From JBFLVT01 sp036804525 (GTDB lineage: Bacteria > Bacillota > Desulfotomaculia > Desulfotomaculales > JASEER01): a stretch of DNA of 64,000 nt. Both the position numbers and the translations under genes were made by a program. Position 1 is the stretch's first letter, and each line of letters starts with the position of its first letter. The stretch spans positions 104,161-168,160 of the forward strand of contig DAIRSE010000004.1 in assembly GCA_036804525.1 (NCBI GenBank), read 5' to 3'. Below are positions 7,851 to 16,527 of the stretch, piece after piece. The notes under the pieces are model-generated. The model saw only the letters and a list, made by a program, of their open reading frames with translations. It did no database searches and was not told the DNA's origin.

Positions 7851-8891
7851 TCAGCGGTACTTGCGGATGTTCTCGTTATGCTCGGCAAGTGAACGGGCAA
7901 AGGCGTGGCTTCCGTCCGCTTTGGCGACGTAGTAAAGATACGGGACCCTGGCAGGATGAACGGCAGCTTCGAGGGACGCCCGCCCGGGATTGGCAATGGG
8001 GCCGGGGGGCAATCCCATAATCCGGTAGGTATTATACGGGGACGCTACCTCGAGGTCCTTGTAAGTTACTTGCTCGGTAGCAGTCTTGCCGAGGGCATAA
8101 AGCACAGTGGCATCCACCTGAAGGGGCATCCCCATGTGCAGGCGATTATGAAGTACTCCGGAAATAATGGATCGCTCATTATCGACTTTGGCCTCACGCT
8201 CGATTAAGGAGGCAAGTGTTACAGCTTGGTGAAGGGTGAGTCCAACCTTGGCTGCCTCTTCCTGAAGGTTAAGAAGCTCTGCCTCCTTGGCAAAACGTAA
8301 AAGCATCTGGTTGATGATGACTGTTTCGTTAACGTCCTTGCCGATGCTGTACGTGTCGGGGAAAAGGTACCCTTCCAGGCGCCTCTCGCCTTCAGGCAAA
8401 TCTTTGACAAAAGCGATGTCGAAATCGTGATGGGCCGCCGTCTGCAAAAACCGGTCACGGTCTGCAAAACCCTTCTCGGCAAGCAGATCGGCAATCTGCT
8501 CGGTATTGTAGCCTTCGGGCACTGTAAATGAATAAAGCGTCCCCCGCCCCGCGACCAGCTGGCCGATAATCTGAGGAACAGAATCGCCGGGAGAAAGGTC
8601 ATACTCGCCGGCCCGCAACGATCCGTCAAGACCTTTATACCACGTATAGATGCGAAAGGCCCTGGCGCTCCTGATGATATCCTTGTCAGCCAGCAGCTTG
8701 GCGATTTGGCCGCTCGTTGCCCTCACCGGGATCTCTACCCGCACCGTCGTTTTGCTGCCCGGAGCAGCGGGCCCCAGAGACGAAACCAGGCACAGCCCGA
8801 CAAGCCCCGTTGCGATAGCGGAAAGGGCAAGCAAGACAAGAGCGAGGCGCAGCAGTTTGTCTTTTGTTACTGCATCAGCGAGAAATGTCAC
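7851..8891 (-). CDS. mltG: Endolytic transglycosylase MltG (YceG-like)
   Basis: Membrane-bound enzyme that cleaves nascent glycan strands. I place the start at GTG 8891, giving 346 residues, because GGGAG lies nine bases upstream. The frame is open to a TTG at 8951, but that lies only a few bases after a likely transcription start and has no ribosome site. A membrane helix (about 12-38) is followed by a LysM-like region and the YceG domain. The catalytic glutamate is in LASLIEREAK (about residue 231), and the late motif PYNTYRIMGLPPGPIANPG is typical. The gene is part of the conserved alaS-ireB-ruvX-yrzB-mltG neighbourhood. Confidence 0.93.
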   Translation of the reverse strand: MTFLADAVTKDKLLRLALVLLALSAIATGLVGLCLVSSLGPAAPGSKTTVRVEIPVRATSGQIAKLLADKDIIRSARAFRIYTWYKGLDGSLRAGEYDLSPGDSVPQIIGQLVAGRGTLYSFTVPEGYNTEQIADLLAEKGFADRDRFLQTAAHHDFDIAFVKDLPEGERRLEGYLFPDTYSIGKDVNETVIINQMLLRFAKEAELLNLQEEAAKVGLTLHQAVTLASLIEREAKVDNERSIISGVLHNRLHMGMPLQVDATVLYALGKTATEQVTYKDLEVASPYNTYRIMGLPPGPIANPGRASLEAAVHPARVPYLYYVAKADGSHAFARSLAEHNENIRKYR

Positions 8892-8962
8892 ACCAGCAAG
8901 CTCCCAGGAGACCTTGAATCGGCCTCCGGATTCTTTATAAAGAACAGGCAATCAGTGTTGCT

Positions 8963-8991
8963 TGATTATACCATTTTCACGCTTGCCTTGG
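8963..8991 (-). promoter_or_regulatory. Probable sigma-A promoter of mltG
   Basis: TTCCAA, a 17-base spacer and a perfect TATAAT (8968-8963) read toward mltG. The -10 box is convincing and the -35 box is weak. Its position argues that the downstream GTG at 8891, not the TTG at 8951, starts the protein. Confidence 0.55.
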
Positions 8992-9037
8992 AAGCATGAC
9001 ATTCCCTCTCCCGCGGGATGTACCCAGCAGGCCATGT

Positions 9038-9766
9038 CTAATCGACTACCGGAGTCGCTGACTGGTCGATCAGGACCATGGGTTCAATAAACCTCTTGAC
9101 AACCTCATCGACAACCAGTTCCATATGCACTCCCTGCGTGGCCACCACGGGTATAATGGGCTTGTAACGGTGGAATCGCTGGAGGAGTTTCACCGTGGTC
9201 GAGGTAACGCTGCGCGGCGTTTCATCCACCTTCGTCACGACCAGTACGTCGGCCTCGTCCAGAAGGATGTTTCCAGTATCCATCAGGATCTCGCTCTTTA
9301 TGTTTGCCGGTACCACAGAGACCAGTACGTCGGCAATCTGGCGGCTCTCGGGAGATTTATAACCGTCGTTGATGCCGACGGACTCGATCAGGGCCACATC
9401 GGGGATGGTCGAGACCGGCGGAATATCCTTTTGGGAGAGGTGGCCCAACTCCAAAACCGACCGCACCTTGTTCAGGTCGTCCAGCGCCCTGCGAGCCTGC
9501 AGGATCAGCTGGTTCTTCTCTTTGATCAGGCTTATGCAGTGCCTCAGCACCCGTTCGATGTCCTCGGCTACATCGCGCCCGCTTTCCGGTATGGCGATCG
9601 TAACGTAGTTCGGATCGACCCCCTTGTAGTAATACGGTTTTTCATCCTGCACCCCGGAGCCGACGGCCAGCGCCTGGTACCCTCTGGCCCTCAACCCCTT
9701 GTAGAGCTCGCCAATAACAGTCGATTTCCCGGAATCGTTCCTTCCAGCAACCACAACCTTTTTCAC
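9038..9766 (-). CDS. P-loop GTPase of the G3E/SIMIBI type, function unknown
   Basis: A 242-residue NTPase. The P-loop is GRNDSGKST (8-16). The Walker B region reads DVALIESVG (124-131), with the ExxG glutamate seen in HypB, UreG and CobW proteins, and TKVD (178-181) sits where NKxD specifies guanine. It lacks the Cys/His metal motifs of HypB, UreG and CobW, having a single cysteine in LRHCISL. It may therefore be a metallocentre chaperone that lost metal binding, or a different switch protein. The start GTG follows AAGGAGGT. Neighbours are the VanW gene upstream and mltG downstream, which do not explain it. I do not recognise a characterised homologue. Confidence 0.7.
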   Translation of the reverse strand: MKKVVVAGRNDSGKSTVIGELYKGLRARGYQALAVGSGVQDEKPYYYKGVDPNYVTIAIPESGRDVAEDIERVLRHCISLIKEKNQLILQARRALDDLNKVRSVLELGHLSQKDIPPVSTIPDVALIESVGINDGYKSPESRQIADVLVSVVPANIKSEILMDTGNILLDEADVLVVTKVDETPRSVTSTTVKLLQRFHRYKPIIPVVATQGVHMELVVDEVVKRFIEPMVLIDQSATPVVD

Positions 9767-9881
9767 GGCGGCACCTCCTTCTGCAGCCTTCTTCAGGAGT
9801 AACTAGTTAACTATATGCCGGCGCCGCCCCTTTATTAAATAAACAGTGATGGACTGCAGATTCACAGGCTGTTACGCAAAC

Positions 9882-9913
9882 AAAAAACAGGTCCTTAAGA
9901 AGGGACCTGTTTT
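9882..9913 (-). terminator. Intrinsic terminator after the VanW gene
   Basis: AAAACAGGTCC and GGACCTGTTTT form an 11-bp stem, followed on the minus strand by a run of six T. It lies 16 bases beyond the VanW stop codon. Confidence 0.85.
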
Positions 9914-9928
9914 CCCGGCGTCCGCTTC

Positions 9929-11386
9929 TCAGCGGTCCGTTTCTTCTCTCCCGGCAGCCGGCGGCGGTTCCTCAGCGGCAGGTGGCAGGACGGTCTCGGG
10001 AATCTGCATATCGGCAGGGGGGGAGATCGTCGTAGGTTGTGCTTTGACACCGACAGCGACAATCTTGTCGAGGGGATGGTAATAACTCGACGGCAGTTTT
10101 TCCTTGTGGAGCTTGCCGTCATCCCATACCCAGCGTTCGGCCTCGGCCTTGTATCCCCGCAAGCCCTGGCGCTTGACTACCTCTTTCCCGGCCTCCAGAT
10201 CGGGATCCTCCTCGCGGAGTACCTTGGGTTCGAAAGTCTGCGTCACCCAGCTTTTGATCTCGACGCGGCGGTTTTCCCGGACACGGCCGAAGACCTTGAT
10301 GGTCAGATGGGACTTCCCTATTTCGGAACGAATATACACATACGTCGGATCAGGGTTCCTGAACTTGAAATCGATGTGCCCGTAAACCACTGTGGCGTCC
10401 CTGCCAATCGGAACATAAGCCACGGGAAGAGAGTGGTGAGAACGCTCCACTATCTCGAGGTTGGCAAGGAGTACGGCGTTGTAAAGCGTCGAGGACACCT
10501 GGCAGACCCCGCCGCCCATCCCGTCCTGGAACTCGTTTTCAATGATGATGGGCGCGTTTCGATAGCCCTGTTCAAGTGAGCGGGGGCCGACAATTTCGTT
10601 AAAGGAGACCGTTTCACCAGGAGCAACCAGAAGGTTGTTGATGGCCGAAGCGGCAACACTGACATTGTAAGAGCGGTCCACAAGTTTCGGATCGAAATAG
10701 GTTGTGTATTCGGCAATCTTTCCGGTGATACCCATAGCCCTTACCTCGTCCTCGGTATGCTGAGGGACAACGTGCGCCAGGCGCACGGCAACCGTGCCGC
10801 CGCTCTTTTCCTGCACCGTCTCCACAATATCCCTGTAAAGCCAATCAAAATCAACCCGTAGGCCGTCCTCACTGGGCACAACCACCACCCGATCGTCTTC
10901 GGTGATTTCAAAACCCGCATCGCGGGCCTCCCTGGTGAAGCCCCGCACCAGCTGACCCACAACAAACTCCATCCGTGCCCTGTCAATCTCGACGATCGTC
11001 CCGATTTCGCGGCCCTCTCGTTCCAGCCGGCGCCTTTCCAGCCACTGGCCGACAATAAAGCCGCTTCTTCCGGCCTTAAACGCGCGGTCCGCCATGCCTT
11101 CGGCGTCAAGGCGAAAACCGAGTTCAGCCAGGGTAACCGGCCAGCTGTGGCCTTCCAGGGTGAACGTTATGGAAGTTTCCTTCATCTCGGCCTCAAGGGC
11201 CCTGATCTTCGCAACCGCCTCATCCCGGCTCATCCCCGACAGGCTGACGCCCCGTACAGTAACCCCATCAAAAATCTTGCCGTCGTACGCCTCGCCGGCA
11301 ACCAATCCCCAGAAAGCGCCGAAAAAAATAAACACGGCAACCAAAAGTCCAAGAATAACAAAGAAGATGTTCCTTTGGACGGTCAC
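9929..11386 (-). CDS. VanW family cell-surface protein
   Basis: A 485-residue protein with an N-terminal membrane segment (about 7-28), two YoaR/PG_binding_4-like extracellular modules (about 35-260) and the VanW domain (about 255-400). The VanW domain has the hallmarks FNEIVGPRSLEQGY, GGGVCQVSSTLYNA and SHHSLPVAYVPIGRDAT. The tail is Pro/Glu-rich. VanW occurs in some vancomycin-resistance clusters but is far more widespread as a surface protein of unknown role; no van genes are present, so resistance should not be inferred. The start is GTG 11386 after AAGGAGGGAG. The reading frame stays open far upstream only because it runs through repeat copy A, and that part is not protein. Confidence 0.9.
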   Translation of the reverse strand: MTVQRNIFFVILGLLVAVFIFFGAFWGLVAGEAYDGKIFDGVTVRGVSLSGMSRDEAVAKIRALEAEMKETSITFTLEGHSWPVTLAELGFRLDAEGMADRAFKAGRSGFIVGQWLERRRLEREGREIGTIVEIDRARMEFVVGQLVRGFTREARDAGFEITEDDRVVVVPSEDGLRVDFDWLYRDIVETVQEKSGGTVAVRLAHVVPQHTEDEVRAMGITGKIAEYTTYFDPKLVDRSYNVSVAASAINNLLVAPGETVSFNEIVGPRSLEQGYRNAPIIIENEFQDGMGGGVCQVSSTLYNAVLLANLEIVERSHHSLPVAYVPIGRDATVVYGHIDFKFRNPDPTYVYIRSEIGKSHLTIKVFGRVRENRRVEIKSWVTQTFEPKVLREEDPDLEAGKEVVKRQGLRGYKAEAERWVWDDGKLHKEKLPSSYYHPLDKIVAVGVKAQPTTISPPADMQIPETVLPPAAEEPPPAAGREETDR

Positions 11387-11443
11387 CGTGCTCCCTCCTT
11401 GGAGGCGATTGAATAACGCATCATTAACTTTAAAGCGTGGCGC

Positions 11444-11651
11444 CTGACAGTGTGCCGGCAAAAAGCCAAAACACTGGTTTTGGCATAGACGTCTGTAGGG
11501 TACGGCCGTGCTTTGGAAGTTACCCTGAGACCGCTCAAAAGCAAGCATGGCGCGGAAGGCGAAGCCGGCCAGCGCGGAGCGTACTGGGTGGTACGTGAGC
11601 ACTGGGCGGCGAGCCTGACAAAGCTAGGCGCAGTTTTTCAGCGGTCTCCTG
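11444..11651. repeat. Dispersed inverted-repeat element, copy A (diverged)
   Basis: About 208 bases closely similar to copies B and C. The shared core runs from GACCGCTCAAAAGCAAGCAT to TTTTTCAGCGGTCTCC. The outer end near 11444-11466 has drifted (CTGACAGTGTGCCGG against CTAGGAGAGTGCTG). It lies in the promoter/leader region of the VanW gene. Beyond it (11652-11734) I see nothing further before the end of the DUF1292 gene. Confidence 0.85.
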
Positions 11652-11734
11652 GCAGTACCAAATGTATTCGTGCCGGCCCCCCGGAAATCCTAGGAGGCAC
11701 AATGTTTTCTAACGGTTGGGACTCAGGCAGGTTT

Positions 11735-11995
11735 TTAGTGTTCGCTCCCTACCTTTTCCTGCCAGGCATCAGCAACTTTTTCCCACTCCTCGTCTTCAAT
11801 GTCGATCAGAATCTCATTACCCTCTTCGTCTTCTGCAAACTTAAAAATGACAACTTCATCTTCCTGCTCGTCTTCAGCTACGGGGACAAGGATAGCGTAT
11901 TCTTCGCCATCAACCTCCAAAATGTCCAGTACGCTGAAATCATGCTCTTCCCCGTCTTCATCCACCAGCGTAATGACCTCATCATCCGCGGCCAT
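11735..11995 (-). CDS. DUF1292 family acidic protein (YrzB-like)
   Basis: A very acidic 86-residue protein (ITLVDEDGEEHDFSVLDILEVDGEEYAIL) matching the DUF1292/YrzB family. It is encoded directly downstream of ruvX as in many Firmicutes. No enzymatic motif is present and the function is unknown. The ATG at 11995 is preferred because AAAGGAG precedes it; a TTG seven codons earlier overlaps that site. Confidence 0.9.
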   Translation of the reverse strand: MAADDEVITLVDEDGEEHDFSVLDILEVDGEEYAILVPVAEDEQEDEVVIFKFAEDEEGNEILIDIEDEEWEKVADAWQEKVGSEH

Positions 11996-12023
11996 TGCAG
12001 TCAACTCCTTTGCCAAGATATCC

Positions 12024-12479
12024 CTATTCTAGGGTATTGCCCGGGGACGCGTCAAGGGACTTCGGACGCTTTTCCTGACAGCGCAGGTACGAATCAAGAA
12101 TAACAGCCGCTGCCATCGCGTCCACCACCTTCCTGCGCCGCATCCGGCGGACATCAGCATCAATCAGTATCTTTTCCACCTGCGCCGTACTTAACCTTTC
12201 ATCCCACAGAATTATCGGAACCTTTACCGTCTTGCGAAGTTCCCCGACAAACTCCAGCACCTTCTGGGCTTGGGGCCCGATTGAGCCGTCCAGTCTTTTG
12301 GGCAGACCGACGATAACGCTTCCAACTTCCCGGCTCGCGATCATCTCTGCGATGCGCCTGATGTCATCGGCAAGCTTCCCGCGCACGATCACGCCTTGGC
12401 CTTGAGCGGTAAGCCCTAACTCATCGCTCAGCGCCACCCCGATGCGCTTATCTCCTATATCAAGTCCCAGTGTACGCAT
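12024..12479 (-). CDS. ruvX: RuvX/YqgF, putative Holliday-junction resolvase / pre-16S rRNA nuclease
   Basis: A 151-residue RNase H-like nuclease. The first catalytic aspartate is in MRTLGLDIGDKRIGVALSD, and the conserved GLPKRLDGSIGPQAQ, WDERLSTAQ and DAMAAAVILDSYL segments are all present. Known roles in the family are 16S rRNA 5'-end maturation and possibly recombination. It starts one base after the aldo/keto reductase stop codon and is followed by the DUF1292 gene. Confidence 0.95.
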   Translation of the reverse strand: MRTLGLDIGDKRIGVALSDELGLTAQGQGVIVRGKLADDIRRIAEMIASREVGSVIVGLPKRLDGSIGPQAQKVLEFVGELRKTVKVPIILWDERLSTAQVEKILIDADVRRMRRRKVVDAMAAAVILDSYLRCQEKRPKSLDASPGNTLE

Positions 12480-12480
12480 C

Positions 12481-13428
12481 TTAAATCACCTTAATACAGA
12501 ATTCCGGGCAAGCTGCGGCGCAATAGCCGCAAAAACAGCATTTTCCGCGGTCCACCAGCGGACGACCGCGCTTCATGCGTATGGCCTGAGAACGGCAGGC
12601 CGCGACGCACTCCCCGCAGCCCCGGCACCATTGTTCGACATGAAGGCGCCTGCTCGCCCGCCGGGCAATCACCTTTAAACCTTCCGGAACTGCTTGGCCG
12701 GAAAAGACCCTGGTATTGAATTCGACCTCAACCATCGACTGCATACCAACGGCAATGGCCGCCAATTCGGGGATGGCCAGAACAGCCTTTAAAGCGTTTT
12801 CGGCGTCGTGGATCAGGTGGCCGCCGGCCAGAACCTTCATGCCGTAGAGCCCCTTACCTGCGCGCGCAGCCGTGCGAATAGCCGCGAGCATATCTTCCGC
12901 CGAACCGCCGCGGATACCTATGCCCAGCGGGTTATACAGAGGATGGATGATGTCGATAAGGTCTATCGCGCTCGCCGCCTCTACCGCCTCCACGTGATGG
13001 GTGGAGATGCCCACCGCGCGCACAAGCCCTTCCTGCTTCGCCTCCACCAGGTACTCCAGGGCCTCCCAATGCCCGCGGATGTTGGCCAGTGACTCCATCT
13101 CGTGCAGCAAAAAGATGTCTACATAATCGCGGGACAATTCCCGCAGCGCCCTATACAGGCTGGCCTGCATACCCTCACGCGTCCACGCGTAAGAGCGCCC
13201 GACAACGACAATCGGCTCGCCCCAGGCGCGCATCGCTTCGCCAACCACGCGGTAGGTCCCGTACAATTCGGCGCAGTCAAAGAAATTGACCCCGCGGCGC
13301 ATCGCGTGCAGAAGGACGCGCCGGGCCTCTTCCGGGGGCAGGTTCGCCTGCAGGGGACTTATGGTAAGCGTCCCGAAACAAAGCCTGGAAACCCTAATGC
13401 CGGTTTTGCCAAGTGTCGCGTATTCCAC
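12481..13428 (-). CDS. Aldo/keto reductase with C-terminal 2x[4Fe-4S] ferredoxin domain
   Basis: A 315-residue fusion. Residues 1-245 form an aldo/keto reductase barrel (MEYATLGKTGIRVSRLCFGT, FFDCAELYG, DIFLLHEM). Residues 255-315 carry two cluster-binding motifs, CRGCGECVAAC and CCFCGYCAAACPEFC. Iron-sulfur AKR fusions of this kind are common in anaerobic clostridia and presumably exchange electrons with ferredoxin; the substrate is unknown. The catalytic tyrosine sits in DCAELYG. It is inserted between ireB and ruvX, which are adjacent in Bacillus. The GTG start at 13428 has a weak ribosome site. Confidence 0.9.
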   Translation of the reverse strand: MEYATLGKTGIRVSRLCFGTLTISPLQANLPPEEARRVLLHAMRRGVNFFDCAELYGTYRVVGEAMRAWGEPIVVVGRSYAWTREGMQASLYRALRELSRDYVDIFLLHEMESLANIRGHWEALEYLVEAKQEGLVRAVGISTHHVEAVEAASAIDLIDIIHPLYNPLGIGIRGGSAEDMLAAIRTAARAGKGLYGMKVLAGGHLIHDAENALKAVLAIPELAAIAVGMQSMVEVEFNTRVFSGQAVPEGLKVIARRASRRLHVEQWCRGCGECVAACRSQAIRMKRGRPLVDRGKCCFCGYCAAACPEFCIKVI

Positions 13429-13456
13429 TTAAGAAACCCTTTGATAATAGCTATAA

Positions 13457-13478
13457 GACCCTACTTCCCAGTAGGGTC
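13457..13478 (-). terminator. Hairpin at the end of ireB
   Basis: GACCCTACT-TCCC-AGTAGGGTC forms a 9-bp stem that includes the ireB stop codon. On the minus strand it is followed by TTATAGCTATTATC. It is a weak or leaky terminator, or a processing hairpin before the aldo/keto reductase gene. Confidence 0.45.
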
Positions 13479-13736
13479 CTTCGCCGCCAGGTATGTTTTA
13501 AGCAATTCTTCCATCAGCTCGTCCCGTTCGACCCGCCGGATAAGGTTGCGTGCGTTTTGATGACTGGTGATGTATGCAGGATCGCCTGAGATCAGATACC
13601 CTACCATCTGGTGAATAGGATTGTATCCTCTGTCCAGCAGGGCCCGATACACGGCAACCAGGATTTCTTCGACCTTGCTAGGCTCATCGGCAGGACGCTC
13701 AAATCTCACCGTCTCCTGCGAATGATCTGGGTTCAT
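13461..13736 (-). CDS. IreB family regulatory protein (DUF965, YrzL-like)
   Basis: A 91-residue protein matching the IreB/DUF965 family (GYNPIHQMVGYLISGDPAYITSHQNARNLIRRVERDE). In Enterococcus IreB is phosphorylated by the PASTA kinase IreK and affects cell-wall stress tolerance. Whether the kinase link holds here is unknown; the N-terminal segment has Ser/Thr residues (SQETVRF). It lies directly downstream of alaS, as in Bacillus (yrzL). The ATG at 13736 follows a G-rich Shine-Dalgarno. Confidence 0.9.
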   Translation of the reverse strand: MNPDHSQETVRFERPADEPSKVEEILVAVYRALLDRGYNPIHQMVGYLISGDPAYITSHQNARNLIRRVERDELMEELLKTYLAAKDPTGK

Positions 13737-13822
13737 CACCACACCCCCACGCACCTTAATATTAGCTAAGCCTTAACTGACTATTCGACCTCTTGCCTGA
13801 TATTTCCTCTGTCCTTTAACAA

Positions 13823-16456
13823 TTACTTGGCAAGATGTTTCTTAACGATAACCTTAGCCTTGTCCAGCGCTTCTTGCAGCCTGGCGGGGTTCTTGCCGCC
13901 GGCCTGAGCCATTTCGGGTTTGCCGCCGCCGCCGCCTCCCACGATGCCAGCGATCTCTTTGATGATTTGGCCGGCGTGCAGCCCGCGGGAGGTGTATTCC
14001 TTAGCGATAGCAGTAATCAGGCTAACCTTATCGGCGCCGGCAGTGCCGAGAATAATGACCGCGGGGCCCAAGCGGTCGCGCAACAGGTCGACCAGTCCCC
14101 TCAGTTCGGGCATCTCCCTGGCCTTGACCTGGGCAACAAGCACCTTGGCGCCGGCGATGTCTTCGGCTTGGTTGATGATATCCAGAACTTCGTAAGCCTG
14201 AAGCCGGTCGCGCAGCTGTTCATTCTCTTTTTCAAGCTTCCTGACGTTCTGCAGCACGGTTTCCAGCCTATCGACGACCTCGCGGACCGGCGCTTTAATA
14301 AGACCTGCTATCTGGTTCAGCTGCTCGTCATGGGCAATCAGGTAGTCGAGTGCAGCCTGCCCGGTCAGAGCCTCGATACGGCGCAAGCCGGCGCCGACAC
14401 TGCCCTCGGTGACAATTTTGAAAGGCCCTATTTCCGAGCTGTTCCGCACGTGCGTCCCGCCGCACAGTTCCAGGCTATAGTCCCCGACCTGGACGACGCG
14501 CACAAGGTCCCCGTACTTCTCACCGAATAAGGCCATCGCTCCCATGGCCTGGGCCTCATCGAAGGACACTATATCGGTCTTAACCGGCAGATTATGAAGC
14601 ACGGCACTGTTGACGCGCTTTTCGATCTCCTTCAGTTCCTTGAGAGTCAAGGCCTGGTAATGCGTAAAGTCGAAGCGCAAGCGCTCGGGGGCCACCAGGG
14701 AACCGGCCTGGTTGGCGTGTTCCCCGATAACGTCCTTCAGAACGCGATGCAGCAGGTGGGTTGCGGTATGGTTCCGGCAGGTGTCCATCCGTCGCACTTG
14801 GTCGATGTTTACATTCACCGCCGCCCCGGTCAGAAGGGTTCCCTCCTTGACCACAACATTATGCACAAAGAGGTCCTCCACCGGCTTCACGCAGCCCTTG
14901 ATCTCGGCTTTCAGGCCATCGCTGGTGACCCAGCCGACATCGCTCACCTGGCCCCCGGATTCGGCATAGCACGGGGTAGTGTCAAGAACGACTTCAACCT
15001 CTTCGCCCTCTCGTGCTCGGTCAACCGGCTCGCCGTTGCCCAGTATCGCGATCACCCTGGCGCGCGCGCTCAGTCGGTCATAGCCCACGAACTCCGTTGG
15101 GCCGTGCTTGTCCCGCAATTTCCGGTAGATGACGTCCCTCTCGCTGAGGTATTCCGTCTCCTGCCTGGCGCTGCGGGCCCTTTCGCGCTGTTCTTCAAGC
15201 GCTTCCTTGAAACCTGCTTCATCAACTTCAAGCCCGCTTTCGCCGCAGATCTCAACCGTCAGTTCAAGGGGAAACCCGTAGGTGTCGTACAGCTTAAAGG
15301 CAACGGCGCCGTCGAGTTTCCGCTCGCCGGAGGCGATGGCCTGCGCGATATGCCTGTTCAGGATGTCCACGCCCTGCGCGAGCGTCTGGCGGAACCGCTC
15401 CTCCTCGCGCCTTATCACGCGCTGCACGTGTTCCGCCTGGGCAGTGAGGTAGGGATACGCCTGCTCCATTTGCCGTATAACGGCGCCGGCCACGGAGTCA
15501 AGAAACGGCGTCTCGCGGCCCAAAAGAAGCCCAAAGCGGGCTGCGCGGCGCAAGAGCCTTCTTATAACGTAGCCGCGCCCCTCGTTGGAAGGGAGAACGC
15601 CATCGGCGACCGCGAAGGTAATAGCCCGCGTATGGTCGGCGATAACCTTGAGCGCCACGTCGCTGGCCTCACTTTCGCCGTACCGGACCCCCAACAGCTT
15701 CGCTGCATGGTCGATGATCTCCCTGAAGATGTCGGTGTCAAAATTGGTCCGCACATTTTGCAGCACGGCAGCGACACGCTCCAAACCCATCCCAGTGTCG
15801 ATGCCTTTGCTGGGCAGCGGTTCGTAATTCCCGGCCTCGTCCCGGAAAAACTGTATGAACACCAGATTCCAGATCTCAAGGTACCGGTCGCAATCGCAGC
15901 CCGGCCGGCACTCAGGGTTGCCGCAACCCCGTTCCGGGCCCAGGTCGTAGTAAATCTCGGAGCAGGGCCCGCACGGTCCCACCCCGATCTCCCAGAAGTT
16001 CGTATCCTTGCCAAGCCGCACAATACGGTCGGCCTTTACGCCGACCTTTAACCAGTGCTCAAAGGCCTCGTCGTCGTCCAGGTAAATGGAGATCCAAAGC
16101 CTGTCGGCGTCCAGGCCCAGCTCGCGCGTCACAAATTCCCAGGCCCAGGGAATGGCCTTCTCCTTGAAATAGTCACCGAAAGAGAAGTTGCCGAGCATTT
16201 CAAAAAAGGTGTGGTGCCTGGCGGTCCGCCCCACGTTCTCGATGTCGGGCGTGCGCAGGCACTTCTGGCACGTGGTGGCCCGTTTAAACTCGGGCTTGGC
16301 TGCGCCCGTGTAGTAAGGCTTGAACTGAACCATCCCCGCGGCGGTCCACAGGAGCGTAGGGTCATTCGCCGGAACCAGGGACGAGCTCGGTACCACCCGG
16401 TGATCACGTGCAGCAAAGTAATCCAGGAAACGTTGCCGGATCTCCCTACCCCGCAT
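13823..16456 (-). CDS. alaS: Alanyl-tRNA synthetase
   Basis: Charges tRNA(Ala) and edits mischarged tRNA. It is 877 residues long, the usual full length. The class II catalytic domain is N-terminal (MRGREIRQRFLDYF, TCQKCLRTPDIENVGR). The editing domain has the zinc motif NHTATHLLH near 560 and CGGTHV near 660. The C-terminal DHHA1/C-Ala domain ends with GGGGGGKPEMAQAGG. A cysteine cluster (CGNPECRPGCDCD, about 180-195) is present as in some anaerobe AlaRS. The ATG at 16456 is preferred over the TTG two codons upstream because GGGGG is nine bases away. It has its own promoter with a leader hairpin and no T-box. Confidence 0.98.
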   Translation of the reverse strand: MRGREIRQRFLDYFAARDHRVVPSSSLVPANDPTLLWTAAGMVQFKPYYTGAAKPEFKRATTCQKCLRTPDIENVGRTARHHTFFEMLGNFSFGDYFKEKAIPWAWEFVTRELGLDADRLWISIYLDDDEAFEHWLKVGVKADRIVRLGKDTNFWEIGVGPCGPCSEIYYDLGPERGCGNPECRPGCDCDRYLEIWNLVFIQFFRDEAGNYEPLPSKGIDTGMGLERVAAVLQNVRTNFDTDIFREIIDHAAKLLGVRYGESEASDVALKVIADHTRAITFAVADGVLPSNEGRGYVIRRLLRRAARFGLLLGRETPFLDSVAGAVIRQMEQAYPYLTAQAEHVQRVIRREEERFRQTLAQGVDILNRHIAQAIASGERKLDGAVAFKLYDTYGFPLELTVEICGESGLEVDEAGFKEALEEQRERARSARQETEYLSERDVIYRKLRDKHGPTEFVGYDRLSARARVIAILGNGEPVDRAREGEEVEVVLDTTPCYAESGGQVSDVGWVTSDGLKAEIKGCVKPVEDLFVHNVVVKEGTLLTGAAVNVNIDQVRRMDTCRNHTATHLLHRVLKDVIGEHANQAGSLVAPERLRFDFTHYQALTLKELKEIEKRVNSAVLHNLPVKTDIVSFDEAQAMGAMALFGEKYGDLVRVVQVGDYSLELCGGTHVRNSSEIGPFKIVTEGSVGAGLRRIEALTGQAALDYLIAHDEQLNQIAGLIKAPVREVVDRLETVLQNVRKLEKENEQLRDRLQAYEVLDIINQAEDIAGAKVLVAQVKAREMPELRGLVDLLRDRLGPAVIILGTAGADKVSLITAIAKEYTSRGLHAGQIIKEIAGIVGGGGGGKPEMAQAGGKNPARLQEALDKAKVIVKKHLAK

Positions 16457-16489
16457 GCTCAAAAACCCCCAAAAAGAGAGAGTAGCCTT

Positions 16490-16516
16490 AAAAAAAGGGG
16501 TTCATCGAACCCCTTT
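16490..16516 (-). promoter_or_regulatory. Terminator-like hairpin in the alaS leader
   Basis: AAAGGGGTTC and GAACCCCTTT form a 10-bp stem with a three-base loop, followed on the minus strand by seven T. By form it is a strong intrinsic terminator. It begins only about five bases after the predicted alaS transcription start, and no other minus-strand gene lies immediately upstream. It could attenuate alaS or protect the 5' end. Confidence 0.7.
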
Positions 16517-16527
16517 AATTCGCCATA

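Noticed and set aside
9929..11386. Vancomycin resistance from the VanW gene
   Set aside because: No vanH, vanA/B, vanX or VanRS genes are near, and VanW proteins are common in anaerobes without resistance.
11387..11602. N-terminal extension of the VanW protein by about 72 codons
   Set aside because: The extension reads through repeat copy A and degenerate flanking DNA, while a GTG with AAGGAGGGAG sits at the start of the membrane segment.
14594..16051. Long open frame on the plus strand opposite alaS (about 485 codons)
   Set aside because: It is the mirror of a high-G+C coding region, has no ribosome site or recognisable protein, and alaS on the other strand is certain.
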